Of a stretch of DNA of 64,000 bases, positions 1-8,746 are shown in pieces. Both the position numbers and the translations under genes were made by a program. The notes beneath the pieces are model-generated. The model saw only the letters and a list, made by a program, of their open reading frames with translations, was not told the DNA's origin and ran no database searches. How positions within the stretch are numbered: position 1 is the first letter of the stretch; each line of letters begins with the position of its first letter. Source of the DNA: Methylotenera sp. G11 (GTDB lineage: Bacteria > Pseudomonadota > Gammaproteobacteria > Burkholderiales > Methylophilaceae); NCBI RefSeq assembly GCF_000799735.1, contig NZ_JUHH01000001.1:372001-436000 (forward strand). The letters run 5' to 3'.

Positions 1-739
1 CAAGATTAATGTCGCGGCAAGCAGTGAAGCCGATAAGTTCACACATGTGCCCACATTCGATACCTGGAAACTGAACCGGAATGCACAGTACCTGCATATC
101 TGTACCAACGAAACCATTAACGGGGTTGAGTTCGATGGCCTGCCTGATGCCGGGGATGTGCCTATTGTGGCTGATATGTCTTCGCACATACTTTCCAGGC
201 CTATCGATGTAACGCAGTATGGCGTTATTTATGGCGGTGCCCAGAAAAATATCGGCCCGGCAGGTTTGTGTATTGTGATCGTACGTGAAGACCTTCTGGG
301 TAAGGCGTCGCCGCAGACCCCAGCAGTGTTCAACTGGAAAACGCAGGCTGAAAACCAGTCCATGATCAATACGCCACCAACTTATAGCATTTATATTGCT
401 GGCCTGGTGTTTGAGTGGCTGCTGGAGCAGGGCGGTGTGGCCGAAATCGAGAAGCAGAATATCGCCAAGGCAAAATTACTTTACGATTATATTGATAGCA
501 CTGATTTTTACCGGAATAATGTTGCGATCAATAACCGTTCACGCATGAATATCCCTTTTTTCCTGAAAGATGAATCGCTGAACGATGCGTTCCTGAAAGG
601 AGCGGAAGCGAATGGCCTGCTGCAGTTGAAAGGCCACCGTATGGTAGGCGGTATGCGCGCCTCTATTTATAATGCGATGCCGATCGAGGGTGTGCAAGCC
701 TTGGTCAGCTATATGAAAGCCTTTGAAAGCGCACACTAG
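1..739 (+). CDS. serC: Phosphoserine aminotransferase, C-terminal part (5' end outside window)
   Basis: Converts 3-phosphohydroxypyruvate and glutamate to phosphoserine in serine synthesis; in many bacteria it also serves pyridoxal phosphate synthesis. The frame is open from the first bases of the window, so the gene starts upstream; about 245 codons are visible, roughly two thirds of the usual 360. The PLP-binding lysine lies in the motif AQKNIGPAG (Lys codon 245-247), preceded by the Asp-containing [11 protein letters not shown] stretch typical of class V aminotransferases. In a methylotroph the serine family is a main outlet of assimilated carbon, but nothing here shows special regulation. 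The next gene, pheA, starts two bases after the stop codon, so the two are surely cotranscribed. Identification is firm; only the missing N-terminus limits it. Confidence 0.96.
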   Translation, partial: KINVAASSEADKFTHVPTFDTWKLNRNAQYLHICTNETINGVEFDGLPDAGDVPIVADMSSHILSRPIDVTQYGVIYGGAQKNIGPAGLCIVIVREDLLGKASPQTPAVFNWKTQAENQSMINTPPTYSIYIAGLVFEWLLEQGGVAEIEKQNIAKAKLLYDYIDSTDFYRNNVAINNRSRMNIPFFLKDESLNDAFLKGAEANGLLQLKGHRMVGGMRASIYNAMPIEGVQALVSYMKAFESAH

Positions 740-741
740 AA

Positions 742-1839
742 ATGTCAGATATGCAGCCATCAAACAAACTGAAGCAGCACCGTGATCAAATCGATGCCAT
801 TGATGAGCAGATACTCAAACTTGTCAATGACCGGGCAAGCCATGCCCGCCATATCGGCGAACTCAAGGATGACGGTGTCATCTATCGCCCTGAGCGTGAG
901 GCACAGGTGCTGCGGCGGTTAGTTGAACACAATAACGGCCCGTTACCGGCAGAGTCGGTTACCAATATATTCCGCAGCATCATGTCTAACTGCCGTGCGC
1001 TGGAAAAAGAACTCACTGTTGCATTCCTTGGCCCGCTAGGCACTTACAGCGAAGAAGCAGCGCTCAAGCAGTTTGGACAGGGACGGGGTGCTGTTGTCTG
1101 CGGCTCCATTGATGAAGTGTTCCGTTCCGTAGAATCCGGACAGGCAGATTACGGTATTGTGCCTGTAGAAAACTCCAATGAAGGCGCTGTGGGCTTAACG
1201 CTGGATCTGCTCTTGAGCAGCCCGCTGAAGATTTGTGGTGAGGTGACGATACCGATCCATCACTGCCTGCTTTCCGCCCAATCCGATATCAGCAGAATCA
1301 GGCATATTTTCTCTCATGCGCAGTCGCTTTCGCAGTGTCATGAATGGCTTAACCGGGTAATGCCCAATGTGACACGCGAGGCAGTTGTGAGCAACGCGCT
1401 TGCGGCACAGATGGCACATGACCTGGTGACTTCTGAGAATACTCCGGTCGCGGCAATCGCCAGCAAACGCGCAGCAGAACTGTTTAACCTGAATGTGCTC
1501 GCAGAAAACATAGAAGACGATCCCAAAAACACGACGCGTTTCCTGGTGCTTTCAAGCCATGGCGTTGCGCCATCCGGCCATGACAAAACCTCGCTGGTGA
1601 TGGCAACCAGGAATCAGCCCGGCGCCATTCTTGAATTGCTTATGCCATTGGCCGAGCATGGCGTAAGCATGACCAAGCTTGAATCTCGGCCATCAAAAGC
1701 CGGCATGTGGGAATATGTGTTCTACGTGGATATCGAAGGCCATGAGCAGAGCACGCATGTAGCAGCGGCAATCAGGGAAATCGCAAGCCGCGCCTCGTAC
1801 CTGAAGCATCTGGGCTCTTATCCTGCTGCTGTCGTATAA
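742..1839 (+). CDS. pheA: Bifunctional chorismate mutase/prephenate dehydratase (P-protein)
   Basis: Cytoplasmic enzyme that turns chorismate into prephenate and then phenylpyruvate on the way to phenylalanine. The 365 residues follow the usual order: an AroQ-type helical chorismate mutase domain (about 5-90), a prephenate dehydratase domain beginning with GPLGTYSEEA at residue 97 and containing the catalytic TTRF motif at 264-267, and a C-terminal ACT domain with the phenylalanine-binding ESRP motif at 314-317. Length is normal for a P-protein. Two bases separate it from serC and 50 from hisC; serC-pheA-hisC is a common betaproteobacterial order, in which the HisC homologue can also act on aromatic keto acids. 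The ESRP motif suggests feedback inhibition by phenylalanine (family knowledge). Confidence 0.97.
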   Translation: MSDMQPSNKLKQHRDQIDAIDEQILKLVNDRASHARHIGELKDDGVIYRPEREAQVLRRLVEHNNGPLPAESVTNIFRSIMSNCRALEKELTVAFLGPLGTYSEEAALKQFGQGRGAVVCGSIDEVFRSVESGQADYGIVPVENSNEGAVGLTLDLLLSSPLKICGEVTIPIHHCLLSAQSDISRIRHIFSHAQSLSQCHEWLNRVMPNVTREAVVSNALAAQMAHDLVTSENTPVAAIASKRAAELFNLNVLAENIEDDPKNTTRFLVLSSHGVAPSGHDKTSLVMATRNQPGAILELLMPLAEHGVSMTKLESRPSKAGMWEYVFYVDIEGHEQSTHVAAAIREIASRASYLKHLGSYPAAVV

Positions 1840-1889
1840 AAACTTAAAAGCGGTTCAAGCTTAACCATCCATTACATACTGACCTTAAA

Positions 1890-3011
1890 ATGACTATTCA
1901 AGCCCCAGCCTATATCCGTGAAATTGCACCATACCAAGGCGGAAAACCAATCACCGAACTTGCCCGCGAAATGGGGCTGCAAGTCGAAGACATCGTCAAG
2001 CTGGCATCCAATGAAAATCCTTTAGGGATCAGCCCTAAAGCCGAGTATGCGATACAGGATGCGATTCTTGACATTGCACGTTACCCTGATGGTAACAGTT
2101 TCGCTTTGCGTGAGGCTGTCAGCAAGAAATTCAATGTCGCGCATAACCAGATCGTGTTCGGCAACGGTTCTAACGATATTCTCGAGCTGGCCGCACGTGC
2201 TTACCTGACAGGCGATAGCGAAACCATCTATTCGCAGCATGCTTTTGCCGTTTATCCGCTGGTCACGCAGGCCATGGGCGCAACGGGCGTGGTTGTGCCG
2301 GCCAAGAATTATGGTCACGACCTGGATGCGATGCTGCAAGCCATCAGTGCCAGCACACGCATGATTTTCATTGCCAATCCGAATAACCCGACAGGTACCT
2401 TGCTCGGCAAGGATGCGCTTTATGCTTTCCTGAAACAGGTGCCTGAAAATATACTGGTGGTGCTGGATGAGGCTTACGATGAATATTTGCCGGCAGAGCT
2501 GAAATCCGAAGCCATTAAATGGCTGCCGGAGTTCAGTAATCTGGTGATCTCACGCACTTTATCCAAGGCTTACGGCCTGGCCGGATTGCGTATCGGTTTC
2601 GGTCTGTGCCATGCTGATGTGGCCGATATGATGAACCGCGTGCGCCAGCCGTTCAATGTGAACAGTATTGCACAGGCGGCGGCGGTTGCCTCTCTGGCAG
2701 ATGATGATTTTGTAGAACGCACTTATGCCCTGAATCAGGCCGGGATGGCGCAATTGAAGCAGGGCTTTGATAAGCTGGGCCTGGAATACATTCCATCTTT
2801 TGCGAATTTCATCAGCGTTAAAGTCGGTGATGCGGCCGCTTATAACCAGAAATTGCTGCAAAAAGGCATCATCGTACGGCCTGTAGCCAATTACGAAATG
2901 CCCGAGTACCTACGCGTGAGTGTCGGGCTGTTTTCTGAGAATGCCAAGTTCCTGGCTGCCTTGGAAGAAATTGTGAAAGAAGCCGGAAACAAGGCTGGGA
3001 AAAAGGCATAG
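1890..3011 (+). CDS. hisC: Histidinol-phosphate aminotransferase family (HisC)
   Basis: Class I/II PLP aminotransferase that makes L-histidinol phosphate from imidazole acetol phosphate; family members next to pheA often also transaminate phenylpyruvate or 4-hydroxyphenylpyruvate. The 373 residues contain SNENPLG near the N-terminus, NPNNPTG in the middle and the Schiff-base lysine in LSKAYGLAG (Lys226). ATG 1890 is the natural start. The placement after pheA, rather than in a his operon, argues for a role in aromatic amino acid synthesis, possibly with a second HisC elsewhere. Usually tyrA and aroA follow in related genomes; here the pqq genes follow instead after about 195 bases. Substrate preference cannot be read from the sequence. 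Confidence 0.93.
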   Translation: MTIQAPAYIREIAPYQGGKPITELAREMGLQVEDIVKLASNENPLGISPKAEYAIQDAILDIARYPDGNSFALREAVSKKFNVAHNQIVFGNGSNDILELAARAYLTGDSETIYSQHAFAVYPLVTQAMGATGVVVPAKNYGHDLDAMLQAISASTRMIFIANPNNPTGTLLGKDALYAFLKQVPENILVVLDEAYDEYLPAELKSEAIKWLPEFSNLVISRTLSKAYGLAGLRIGFGLCHADVADMMNRVRQPFNVNSIAQAAAVASLADDDFVERTYALNQAGMAQLKQGFDKLGLEYIPSFANFISVKVGDAAAYNQKLLQKGIIVRPVANYEMPEYLRVSVGLFSENAKFLAALEEIVKEAGNKAGKKA

Positions 3012-3110
3012 TGCCGCAAGGCAGTCTACGCTGCGGTTTGCCGGCCAGTCATGGTCTTATGCTCCGGGCATCATGAATTTACTTAGTACTTATTCCGTAA
3101 CTTCTCAGTG

Positions 3111-3137
3111 TTGTAGTTAGCTCGCATGGGGCACAAT
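3111..3137 (+). promoter_or_regulatory. Possible sigma-70 promoter of pqqA
   Basis: TTGTAG (3111-3116) and CACAAT (3132-3137) stand 15 bases apart, about 70 bases ahead of pqqA. The spacing is short and the match modest, so this is only a candidate. The 3012-3206 gap shows no gene. Confidence 0.2.
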
Positions 3138-3206
3138 GCTTCTCACGTTGTAACGATTTAGTTGCCGCGAAAAACAAACTAACAATCAACTTTAAGGAGT
3201 TTTATT

Positions 3207-3278
3207 ATGTGGACTAAACCAGCTGCTACAGAAATGCGTTTTGGCTTTGAAGTAACAATGTACGTAATGAACAAATAA
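3207..3278 (+). CDS. pqqA: PQQ precursor peptide PqqA (23 residues)
   Basis: Ribosomal peptide from which pyrroloquinoline quinone, the cofactor of methanol and other quinoprotein dehydrogenases, is built. The 23 codons give a peptide starting MWTKP and ending YVMNK, with Glu15 and Tyr19 spaced E-x3-Y; these two side chains are cross-linked by PqqE and become the PQQ skeleton. A strong ribosome-binding site, AAGGAG (3194-3199), lies seven bases before the ATG, as expected for a peptide made in excess. Length matches the 22-29 residues of known PqqA peptides. A hairpin with a T-run follows 20 bases after the stop, so pqqA is probably made in larger amounts than pqqBCDE. The gene is easily missed because of its size. 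Confidence 0.96.
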   Translation: MWTKPAATEMRFGFEVTMYVMNK

Positions 3279-3297
3279 TTAGCGTAAACGTTAATTG

Positions 3298-3328
3298 AAA
3301 AAAGGCTGCCGCAAGACAGCCTTTTTTT
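3298..3328 (+). terminator. Hairpin and T-run between pqqA and pqqB
   Basis: Left arm AAAGGCTG (3301-3308), 8-base loop, right arm CAGCC (3317-3321) running into seven T. Looks like an intrinsic terminator or attenuator that lets some transcripts pass into pqqB, in keeping with the known excess of pqqA mRNA in other bacteria. Confidence 0.75.
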
Positions 3329-3454
3329 GTAGAGGCTATTCCTGTAATCGGGCGTTAAAGCCTTTTTACAAAAACGACTTGACCAGCATGGCCCGGTTGG
3401 CAGTTGATAAGAATCAAAAGTTGAATAACTGTTTTTAAAGAATTGTAGATTGAT

Positions 3455-4372
3455 ATGCACATACATGTATTAGGCGCAGGTGCCGGCGGCGGATTCCCGC
3501 AGTGGAACTGTAATTGTTTTAATTGTGATGGTTTACGTAAAGGTACAATCAAGGCGACAAAACGCACGCAGTCATCAATCTGCGTAAGTGGCGATGGCGT
3601 TAACTGGGTATTGTTCAATGCATCGCCGGATGTCCTGCAGCAAATCCAGGATTTCGCTCCACTGCAGCCAGGCCGTGCAGTACGCGATACCGGCATACAG
3701 GCGATTGTGCTGATTGACGCACAGATTGACCATACCACAGGTCTGTACATGCTGCGCGAAGGCTCAGTGAAACGCGAGATCTACTGTACAGAGGCCGTGT
3801 ACGGCGATTTAACCAGTGGTAACCAGGTCCTGAATATATTGGGGCATTACTGCGGTATCAATCATCATGATGTGCCGATCGATGGCCAGACCAGCTTTAC
3901 TATCCCGAATGTGCCAAATCTTAGATTTACGACGGTTGCCTTGAAGAGCGCTGCGCCTCCATACTCACCGCACCGTAACAACCCGCAGCCGGGCGACACG
4001 ATAGGCGTGCTGATCGAAGAAATCAGCACCGGTAAAAAATGCTGGTATTCACCGGGTCTGGCCGAAATCGAGCCGCATCTTCCAGTGCTGATGAACCAGG
4101 CTGATTGCATCATGGTCGACGGTACTTTCTGGACGGATACCGAAATGCTGGATCTAGGCCTGATGACCAAGACTGCACGCAGTATTGGCCACAACCCGCA
4201 GTCAGGGCCTGGCGGCATGATTGAAAACCTGGATAAATTCGGTGATGTGCGCAAAGTCTTGATACACATCAACAATACCAACCCTATTTTGCGTGAAGAT
4301 TCTGCCGAGCGTGCGATTTTGAATGAACACAAAATCGAAGTCGCTTATGACGGTATGGATATCATCTTATGA
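3455..4372 (+). CDS. pqqB: PQQ biosynthesis protein PqqB
   Basis: Member of the metallo-beta-lactamase fold family needed for PQQ formation; work on homologues supports hydroxylation of the tyrosine-derived part of the intermediate. The 305 residues begin with HVLGAGAGGGFPQWNCNC, the family's signature N-terminus, and contain the DHTTGL segment (related to the fold's HxHxDH motif) and a late HINNTNP motif. Length is typical. The ATG at 3455 is the only sensible start because the conserved MHIHVLGAG begins there. It follows pqqA across a hairpin and precedes pqqC by about 140 bases that hold no gene, only a weak 5-bp hairpin at 4436-4448. Confidence 0.97.
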   Translation: MHIHVLGAGAGGGFPQWNCNCFNCDGLRKGTIKATKRTQSSICVSGDGVNWVLFNASPDVLQQIQDFAPLQPGRAVRDTGIQAIVLIDAQIDHTTGLYMLREGSVKREIYCTEAVYGDLTSGNQVLNILGHYCGINHHDVPIDGQTSFTIPNVPNLRFTTVALKSAAPPYSPHRNNPQPGDTIGVLIEEISTGKKCWYSPGLAEIEPHLPVLMNQADCIMVDGTFWTDTEMLDLGLMTKTARSIGHNPQSGPGGMIENLDKFGDVRKVLIHINNTNPILREDSAERAILNEHKIEVAYDGMDIIL

Positions 4373-4510
4373 AAAACTCAAACCTCGTCATGATGCTGCG
4401 CCGTTGCTGAATTTCTTGCCGCTTGCATACTCATGCAGGCTGCGCCTGAAAAATTTCTTAGGCCTTGTTTCATGTTGGAGCTTTGAATTTTAAAAAAAGG
4501 AAAAAATGAA

Positions 4511-5275
4511 ATGACTGAACAATTAGCACCATGGAGCAAAGAAGAGTTTGAAGCTAAATTGCGTGAAAAAGGCAAGGGTTACCATATTTACCATCCGATT
4601 CATGTGCTGATGTATGAGGGTAAATTATCACAACCGCAGATGCAGGCATGGGTAGCAAACCGTTATTACTACCAGATCGCTATTCCGATGAAAGATGCAG
4701 CGATTCTTTCAAACTGTCCTGACCGTGAATTGCGCCGTGGCTGGATCCAGCGCATTTTTGACCATGACGGCAGCGGCCAGATCGCCGAAGGCGGTGAAGG
4801 CGGTATCGAGGCATGGATTCATCTGGGGCATGCCGTAGGTTTGACGCGAGAAGAAGTGATGTCCCAGAAACTGGTGGCCCCAGGCACCAGATTCGCAGTG
4901 GATGCCTATATCAATTTTGCAAAACAGCGCCCGTGGCAGGAGTCTGTGTGTTCCAGCCTGACAGAATTGTTTGCGCCGCACATTCACCAGCAGCGTATTG
5001 ATTCATGGCCTGATATGTATCCGTGGATCAATCCTGAAGGCATGCAATACTTTAAGAACCGCCTGACACAGGCGCGTCGTGACGTCGAGCAGGGACTGCA
5101 AGTGACCCTGGATTATTTTGGCCAGAGCCGTGCCTTGCAGGAACGTGCATTGGAAATCCTGCAGTTCAAACTTGATGTGCTGTGGGTCATGGCTGATGCA
5201 ATCATGCTCCAAAGCACAGACATCAAGGTGGAAGGTCGCGATTACCTGCGCCAGCCAGTCATGAACGTGAGTTAA
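4511..5275 (+). CDS. pqqC: Pyrroloquinoline-quinone synthase PqqC
   Basis: Cofactor-less oxidase that closes the ring and carries out the final eight-electron oxidation to PQQ, using oxygen. The 254 residues are typical of PqqC and belong to the haem oxygenase-like TenA/PqqC fold; the N-terminal [16 protein letters not shown] and the NRYYYQ and [12 protein letters not shown] segments are characteristic. A purine-rich AAGGA just ahead of ATG 4511 supports that start. It is followed by pqqD after 12 bases, so translation is probably coupled. Nothing unusual is seen. Confidence 0.97.
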   Translation: MTEQLAPWSKEEFEAKLREKGKGYHIYHPIHVLMYEGKLSQPQMQAWVANRYYYQIAIPMKDAAILSNCPDRELRRGWIQRIFDHDGSGQIAEGGEGGIEAWIHLGHAVGLTREEVMSQKLVAPGTRFAVDAYINFAKQRPWQESVCSSLTELFAPHIHQQRIDSWPDMYPWINPEGMQYFKNRLTQARRDVEQGLQVTLDYFGQSRALQERALEILQFKLDVLWVMADAIMLQSTDIKVEGRDYLRQPVMNVS

Positions 5276-5287
5276 GAAAAAACCATT

Positions 5288-5572
5288 ATGGATATTCAAA
5301 TACAGTATGCCGATATTTATGCGCTTGCACATCACCATCGTTTTCAGTGGGAAGAAGCGCAGAACAGTTATGTGATACTTTTTCCCGAAGGCATGGTCAA
5401 ACTGCATGGAGGTGCCGGTGAAGTGTTGAAACGGGTAGACGGCAAGGCGACAGTAGGGGCCATCGTGGCGGAGCTGAAAGCCGCCTTCCCCGATGCCGAG
5501 GATATCGAAAGCGACATTACCGGGATGTTTGAGCTTGCATACGGCAAAGGCTGGCTGCGTAAGGTTCAGTAA
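5288..5572 (+). CDS. pqqD: PqqA-binding chaperone PqqD
   Basis: Small RiPP recognition element protein (94 residues) that binds the PqqA peptide and presents it to the radical SAM enzyme PqqE. The sequence shows the PqqD-type pattern: a short N-terminal strand region, a segment VILFPEGMVKLHGGAGEVL, then helices around LKAAFPDAEDIESDI. Size matches stand-alone PqqD rather than the PqqC-PqqD fusions found in some methylotrophs such as Methylobacterium, a real difference worth noting. It lies 12 bases after pqqC and 47 before pqqE. Confidence 0.96.
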   Translation: MDIQIQYADIYALAHHHRFQWEEAQNSYVILFPEGMVKLHGGAGEVLKRVDGKATVGAIVAELKAAFPDAEDIESDITGMFELAYGKGWLRKVQ

Positions 5573-5619
5573 ACAATAGCGACACAGAGGGTAAATCCTG
5601 TGAGTTTAGGAGTAACAAA

Positions 5620-6849
5620 ATGACACAAGCCTCTTTAGGTGAATCAGTCGTACAAAAAACCGTGCATGCCGCTACCAATAACGGGGTTGCGGCCAGCGTG
5701 ACACAAACACAGCCATTATGGCTGCTGGCTGAAGTGACGTATCGCTGCCCGCTGCATTGTGCATTTTGTTACAACCCGACTGATTTTGATAAACATACCC
5801 AGAATGAACTGACTACCGAACAATGGATACAGGCATTGCGTGATGCACGCAAGCTGGGGGCGATCCAGCTAGGTATTTCAGGCGGTGAACCACTGCTGCG
5901 TGATGATATTGAAGATATCGTGATCGAAGCGAAAAAACTGGGTTATTACAGCAACCTGATTACATCCGGTGTCGGCTTGACCGAAAAACGCATCCAGGCT
6001 TTTAAAGAAGGTGGTTTGGACCATATTCAGCTTTCGATGCACGATATTACCGAAGAGATCAACAACTTCATCACCAATACCAAGACCTTCGAACTGAAGA
6101 AAAAAGTCGCAGCGATGATCAAAGGCCATGGTTACCCCATGGTGCTTAACGTAGTGATCCACCGCTATAACATCGGCCATATGAAAGAGATCCTGGAAAT
6201 GGCAGATGCGCTTGGCGCTGAATATATCGAACTCGCCAATACGCAGTATTACGGCTGGTCATTAGTCAACCGCAGTCAGCTGATGCCAACCAGGGAGCAG
6301 GTCGAAGAAGCGGAAAAAATCACCAACGAGTTCAGGGAAAAGTCCGGCAGCAAGATGAAAATATTTTTCGTCGTACCGGATTATTTCTCCGACCGCCCTA
6401 AGAAGTGTATGAATGGCTGGGGCGAAGTGTTCATGATCGTGACAGCAAACGGCGATGTGTTGCCATGTCACTCCGCACGCGTATTACCTGGCATGAAGTT
6501 CCCGAATGTTAAAGATACAGACCTGGGCTGGAGCTGGAAGGATTCACCGGCGTTCAACAAATACCGTGGCAACAGCTGGATGAAGGAGCCATGTCGAAGC
6601 TGTGATGAAAAAGAAAAAGACCTGGGCGGCTGCCGCTGCCAGTCATTCTTGCTGACAGGCGATGCTGAAGCGGCCGATCCGGTATGCAGTAAATCACCGC
6701 ACCATCACCTGATTGAGAAAGCGATTGAAGATGCGCAAAACCCGGTCATTGCTGCGCGGCCAATACTGTTTCGCAATGACAAGAACTCGAAGAAGATTAT
6801 TTCAGGCGAGCTTAAAACGCTGACTGATGAGTTCCATGCACTGCCATAA
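5620..6849 (+). CDS. pqqE: Radical SAM enzyme PqqE (PqqA peptide cyclase)
   Basis: Forms the carbon-carbon bond between Glu15 and Tyr19 of PqqA using S-adenosylmethionine. The radical SAM cluster cysteines are Cys43, Cys47 and Cys50 in YRCPLHCAFCYNP (CX3CX2C). A C-terminal SPASM domain with many cysteines (CMNGWG, VLPCHSAR, EPCRSCDEKE, GGCRCQ, DPVCSK) carries auxiliary iron-sulfur clusters. At 409 residues it is slightly longer than many PqqE proteins because of an N-terminal stretch of about 30 residues before QPLWLLAEVTYRC. AGGAG (5608-5612) fits ATG 5620. It ends the pqq operon ahead of a strong terminator. No pqqF or pqqG peptidase is in the window, so PqqA cleavage must use a protease elsewhere. 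Confidence 0.97.
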   Translation: MTQASLGESVVQKTVHAATNNGVAASVTQTQPLWLLAEVTYRCPLHCAFCYNPTDFDKHTQNELTTEQWIQALRDARKLGAIQLGISGGEPLLRDDIEDIVIEAKKLGYYSNLITSGVGLTEKRIQAFKEGGLDHIQLSMHDITEEINNFITNTKTFELKKKVAAMIKGHGYPMVLNVVIHRYNIGHMKEILEMADALGAEYIELANTQYYGWSLVNRSQLMPTREQVEEAEKITNEFREKSGSKMKIFFVVPDYFSDRPKKCMNGWGEVFMIVTANGDVLPCHSARVLPGMKFPNVKDTDLGWSWKDSPAFNKYRGNSWMKEPCRSCDEKEKDLGGCRCQSFLLTGDAEAADPVCSKSPHHHLIEKAIEDAQNPVIAARPILFRNDKNSKKIISGELKTLTDEFHALP

Positions 6850-6896
6850 TTAGTTGCTGAGTATTAACCATAGACTTGAAAGTTATGGTTAAATTG

Positions 6897-6932
6897 AACG
6901 CGCTGCCAGATATGAATCTGTAGCGCGTTTTT
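6897..6932 (+). terminator. Intrinsic terminator of the pqq operon
   Basis: Outer stem AACGCGCT (6897-6904) with AGCGCGTT (6922-6929), inner stem CAGAT (6907-6911) with ATCTG (6916-6920), then T residues. Clear rho-independent terminator; it lies only 15 bases before the next start codon, so the following exporter gene probably depends on read-through or a promoter close to the hairpin. Confidence 0.85.
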
Positions 6933-6947
6933 ATTTGAGAAAATAGA

Positions 6948-8138
6948 TTGAAACCCCAGTTATCCCCTTTATTTTTATCTGTCGTACTTGCAAGCCTGGC
7001 AGCACTGGCGCCGTTTGCAATAGACACCTACCTGCCGGCATTCCCGGTTTTAGAGAATGATTTCCAGGCGACATCGCTGCAATTGCAGCAAAGCCTTACG
7101 TTCTACCTATTGCCCTATGCGCTGATGACGCTGTGGCATGGCGCCATTTCTGATTCAATAGGGCGTATTTCAGCGATTAAGTGGGGCTTGGGCGTTTTTG
7201 TCATTGCCTCGATAGGCTGCGCTTTTGCAAGCAACATTGAAACCTTATGGTTCTTCCGTGCATTGCAGGGCTTGTCCGGCGGTGCCGGCAACGTCGTTGC
7301 ACGGGCGATGGTACGTGACCTGTTTTCAGGCGCGCAAGCGCAGCGTGTCATGGCAACTGTGCAGATGCTGTTTGGCATTGCACCGGCTATCGCGCCGATC
7401 ATCGGCGGGCTGCTGCTGGGTATCCACTGGCAGGCGATTTTTATATTCCTTGCCTTGTATTCAGGAGCCAGCCTGCTGGCGGCAATGCGCTATTTGCCCG
7501 AGACTATGCCGGCCGGGAAGCGTGTGCCACTGTCAGCCAGGCAGGTGATTAAAGATTACCGTGCTATTTTCGGTGATAAAGAATTTAATTATGTCGTGTT
7601 TGCTTCGGGCGCAAACTTTGCCGGCTTCTTTGTGTATGTATTGGCAAGCCCCGTCTTCCTCGTGAAGCATCTGGGGCTGGGTGACCACCAGTTCGGCTGG
7701 ATGTTCATTCCTACGGTGTGCGGCATGGTGATCGGATCTTACCTGGCCAAGCGTGCAGCCGGGAAGTATGCGCAAAATAGAGTGATCAAGGCTGCTTATT
7801 GGTGGATGTTCGCAATGGCTGCACTGAATATATTCGTGTGCACTGTGCTGCCGACGAACCCGGTATATAACATTGCACCCGTTGCGTTGTTTAATGTAGG
7901 TATGGCGTTGGCAATGCCGATATTATCGCTGGCGGCGCTGGATCGGCACCCTAAAATTCGCGGCACTGCCGCCTCCGGGCAGGCGTTTATCCAGATGCTG
8001 CTGTCTACGGTATCAGCTGGTGTGGTGGTGCCGCTGGTGTGGTATGCGCCATCAGGGCTTGCGATAGGGATGGCTTGCTACCTGCTGGCGGGCTGGCTGA
8101 TGATGCGCCAAAGCAAACTCTGGTCTAGCCAAGTATAG
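6948..8138 (+). CDS. Bcr/CflA-type MFS drug exporter
   Basis: Inner-membrane proton antiporter of the major facilitator superfamily with about 12 membrane segments over 396 residues. The first helix carries FAIDTYLPAFP, the D-x-YLPA-P signature of the Bcr/CflA (DHA1) group, which exports drugs such as bicyclomycin or chloramphenicol or, in some cases, sulfonamides and cysteine pathway metabolites. The loop after helix 2 has GAISDSIGR, the MFS motif A. The reading frame starts with TTG 6948 giving MKPQLSPLF; no in-frame ATG precedes the first helix, so the TTG start seems right. The substrate is unknown. Proximity to pqq may be chance, although export of PQQ has not been explained in bacteria. 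Confidence 0.88.
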   Translation: MKPQLSPLFLSVVLASLAALAPFAIDTYLPAFPVLENDFQATSLQLQQSLTFYLLPYALMTLWHGAISDSIGRISAIKWGLGVFVIASIGCAFASNIETLWFFRALQGLSGGAGNVVARAMVRDLFSGAQAQRVMATVQMLFGIAPAIAPIIGGLLLGIHWQAIFIFLALYSGASLLAAMRYLPETMPAGKRVPLSARQVIKDYRAIFGDKEFNYVVFASGANFAGFFVYVLASPVFLVKHLGLGDHQFGWMFIPTVCGMVIGSYLAKRAAGKYAQNRVIKAAYWWMFAMAALNIFVCTVLPTNPVYNIAPVALFNVGMALAMPILSLAALDRHPKIRGTAASGQAFIQMLLSTVSAGVVVPLVWYAPSGLAIGMACYLLAGWLMMRQSKLWSSQV

Positions 8139-8156
8139 GTTTAGCCAGCCGCAGGC

Positions 8157-8666
8157 CTAACCGATGGCAGTTTTGCTGTCGTTCTTCCAGAACAGGTAAA
8201 CACGGCAGTCAAATTCGTACTGGTGGTAATTGGGTTCCATGTACTGGCACAACTGATAAAACGCTTTATCATGGTTGCGTTCCTTCAGGTGAGCCAGTTC
8301 ATGTATCACGATCATGCGCAGGAATTCAGCCGGTGTTTCCTTGAAGAACGAAGAAATGCGGATTTCTTTTTTTGCCTTGAGTTTGCTGCCCTGTACCCGT
8401 GAGATTGCGGTATTGAGCCCTAATGCATGCTGTTCTATGCTTAACCTGTTGTCGTAATGCACTTTGTCCAGCAGCGGTGCGTTGCGCAGGTAGGCCTGCT
8501 TGATCTCGGTGCTGTATTCATACAGGGCTTTATCGGTCTGGATGCTGTGCGATTGCGGATAGCGTTGCGCGATATAGTCGCCAAGCTGGTTCTGCCGGTG
8601 CAGTTGGCGGATTTTATCCTGCAGAGACGCAGGGTAATGCTGCAGGTATTGAAGCGGGGCGGTCAT
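8157..8666 (-). CDS. YgjP-like (DUF45) zinc metallopeptidase
   Basis: Small soluble protein of 169 residues with the zinc motif H122-E-L-A-H126 followed by His132, then the QLCQYMEPNYHQYE segment usual for the YgjP/WLM group of M48-like peptidases. Biological role is unknown in most bacteria. The frame stays open upstream to 8714, but that longer start would lie inside the fdxA terminator hairpin (8704-8725); ATG 8666, giving MTAPLQYLQHYP, is therefore preferred. It stands downstream of fdxA on the same strand and convergent with the exporter gene. Members usually run 160-240 residues, so this is short but complete around the active site. Confidence 0.82.
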   Translation of the reverse strand: MTAPLQYLQHYPASLQDKIRQLHRQNQLGDYIAQRYPQSHSIQTDKALYEYSTEIKQAYLRNAPLLDKVHYDNRLSIEQHALGLNTAISRVQGSKLKAKKEIRISSFFKETPAEFLRMIVIHELAHLKERNHDKAFYQLCQYMEPNYHQYEFDCRVYLFWKNDSKTAIG

Positions 8667-8693
8667 TGGCTGATTTGTCCGCGATAGACCGGA

Positions 8694-8725
8694 TCCGAAA
8701 ACAAAAGGAGGCAATTGCCTCCTTT
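8694..8725 (-). terminator. Intrinsic terminator of fdxA
   Basis: Perfect palindrome AAAGGAGGCAA/TTGCCTCCTTT (8704-8725), followed on the minus strand by a T-rich tail (complement of 8694-8703). It lies 21 bases after the fdxA stop codon. Confidence 0.8.
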
Positions 8726-8746
8726 GGGTGTTCAGATCCGTATTGA

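Noticed and set aside
3865-4332. Long open frame antisense to pqqB
   Set aside because: Lies wholly inside a confident gene, has no ribosome site and its protein shows no recognisable motif; it mirrors the codon pattern of pqqB.
8667-8714. Longer N-terminus for the YgjP-like peptidase
   Set aside because: Its start would lie within the fdxA terminator stem, and the added 16 residues are not like the family.
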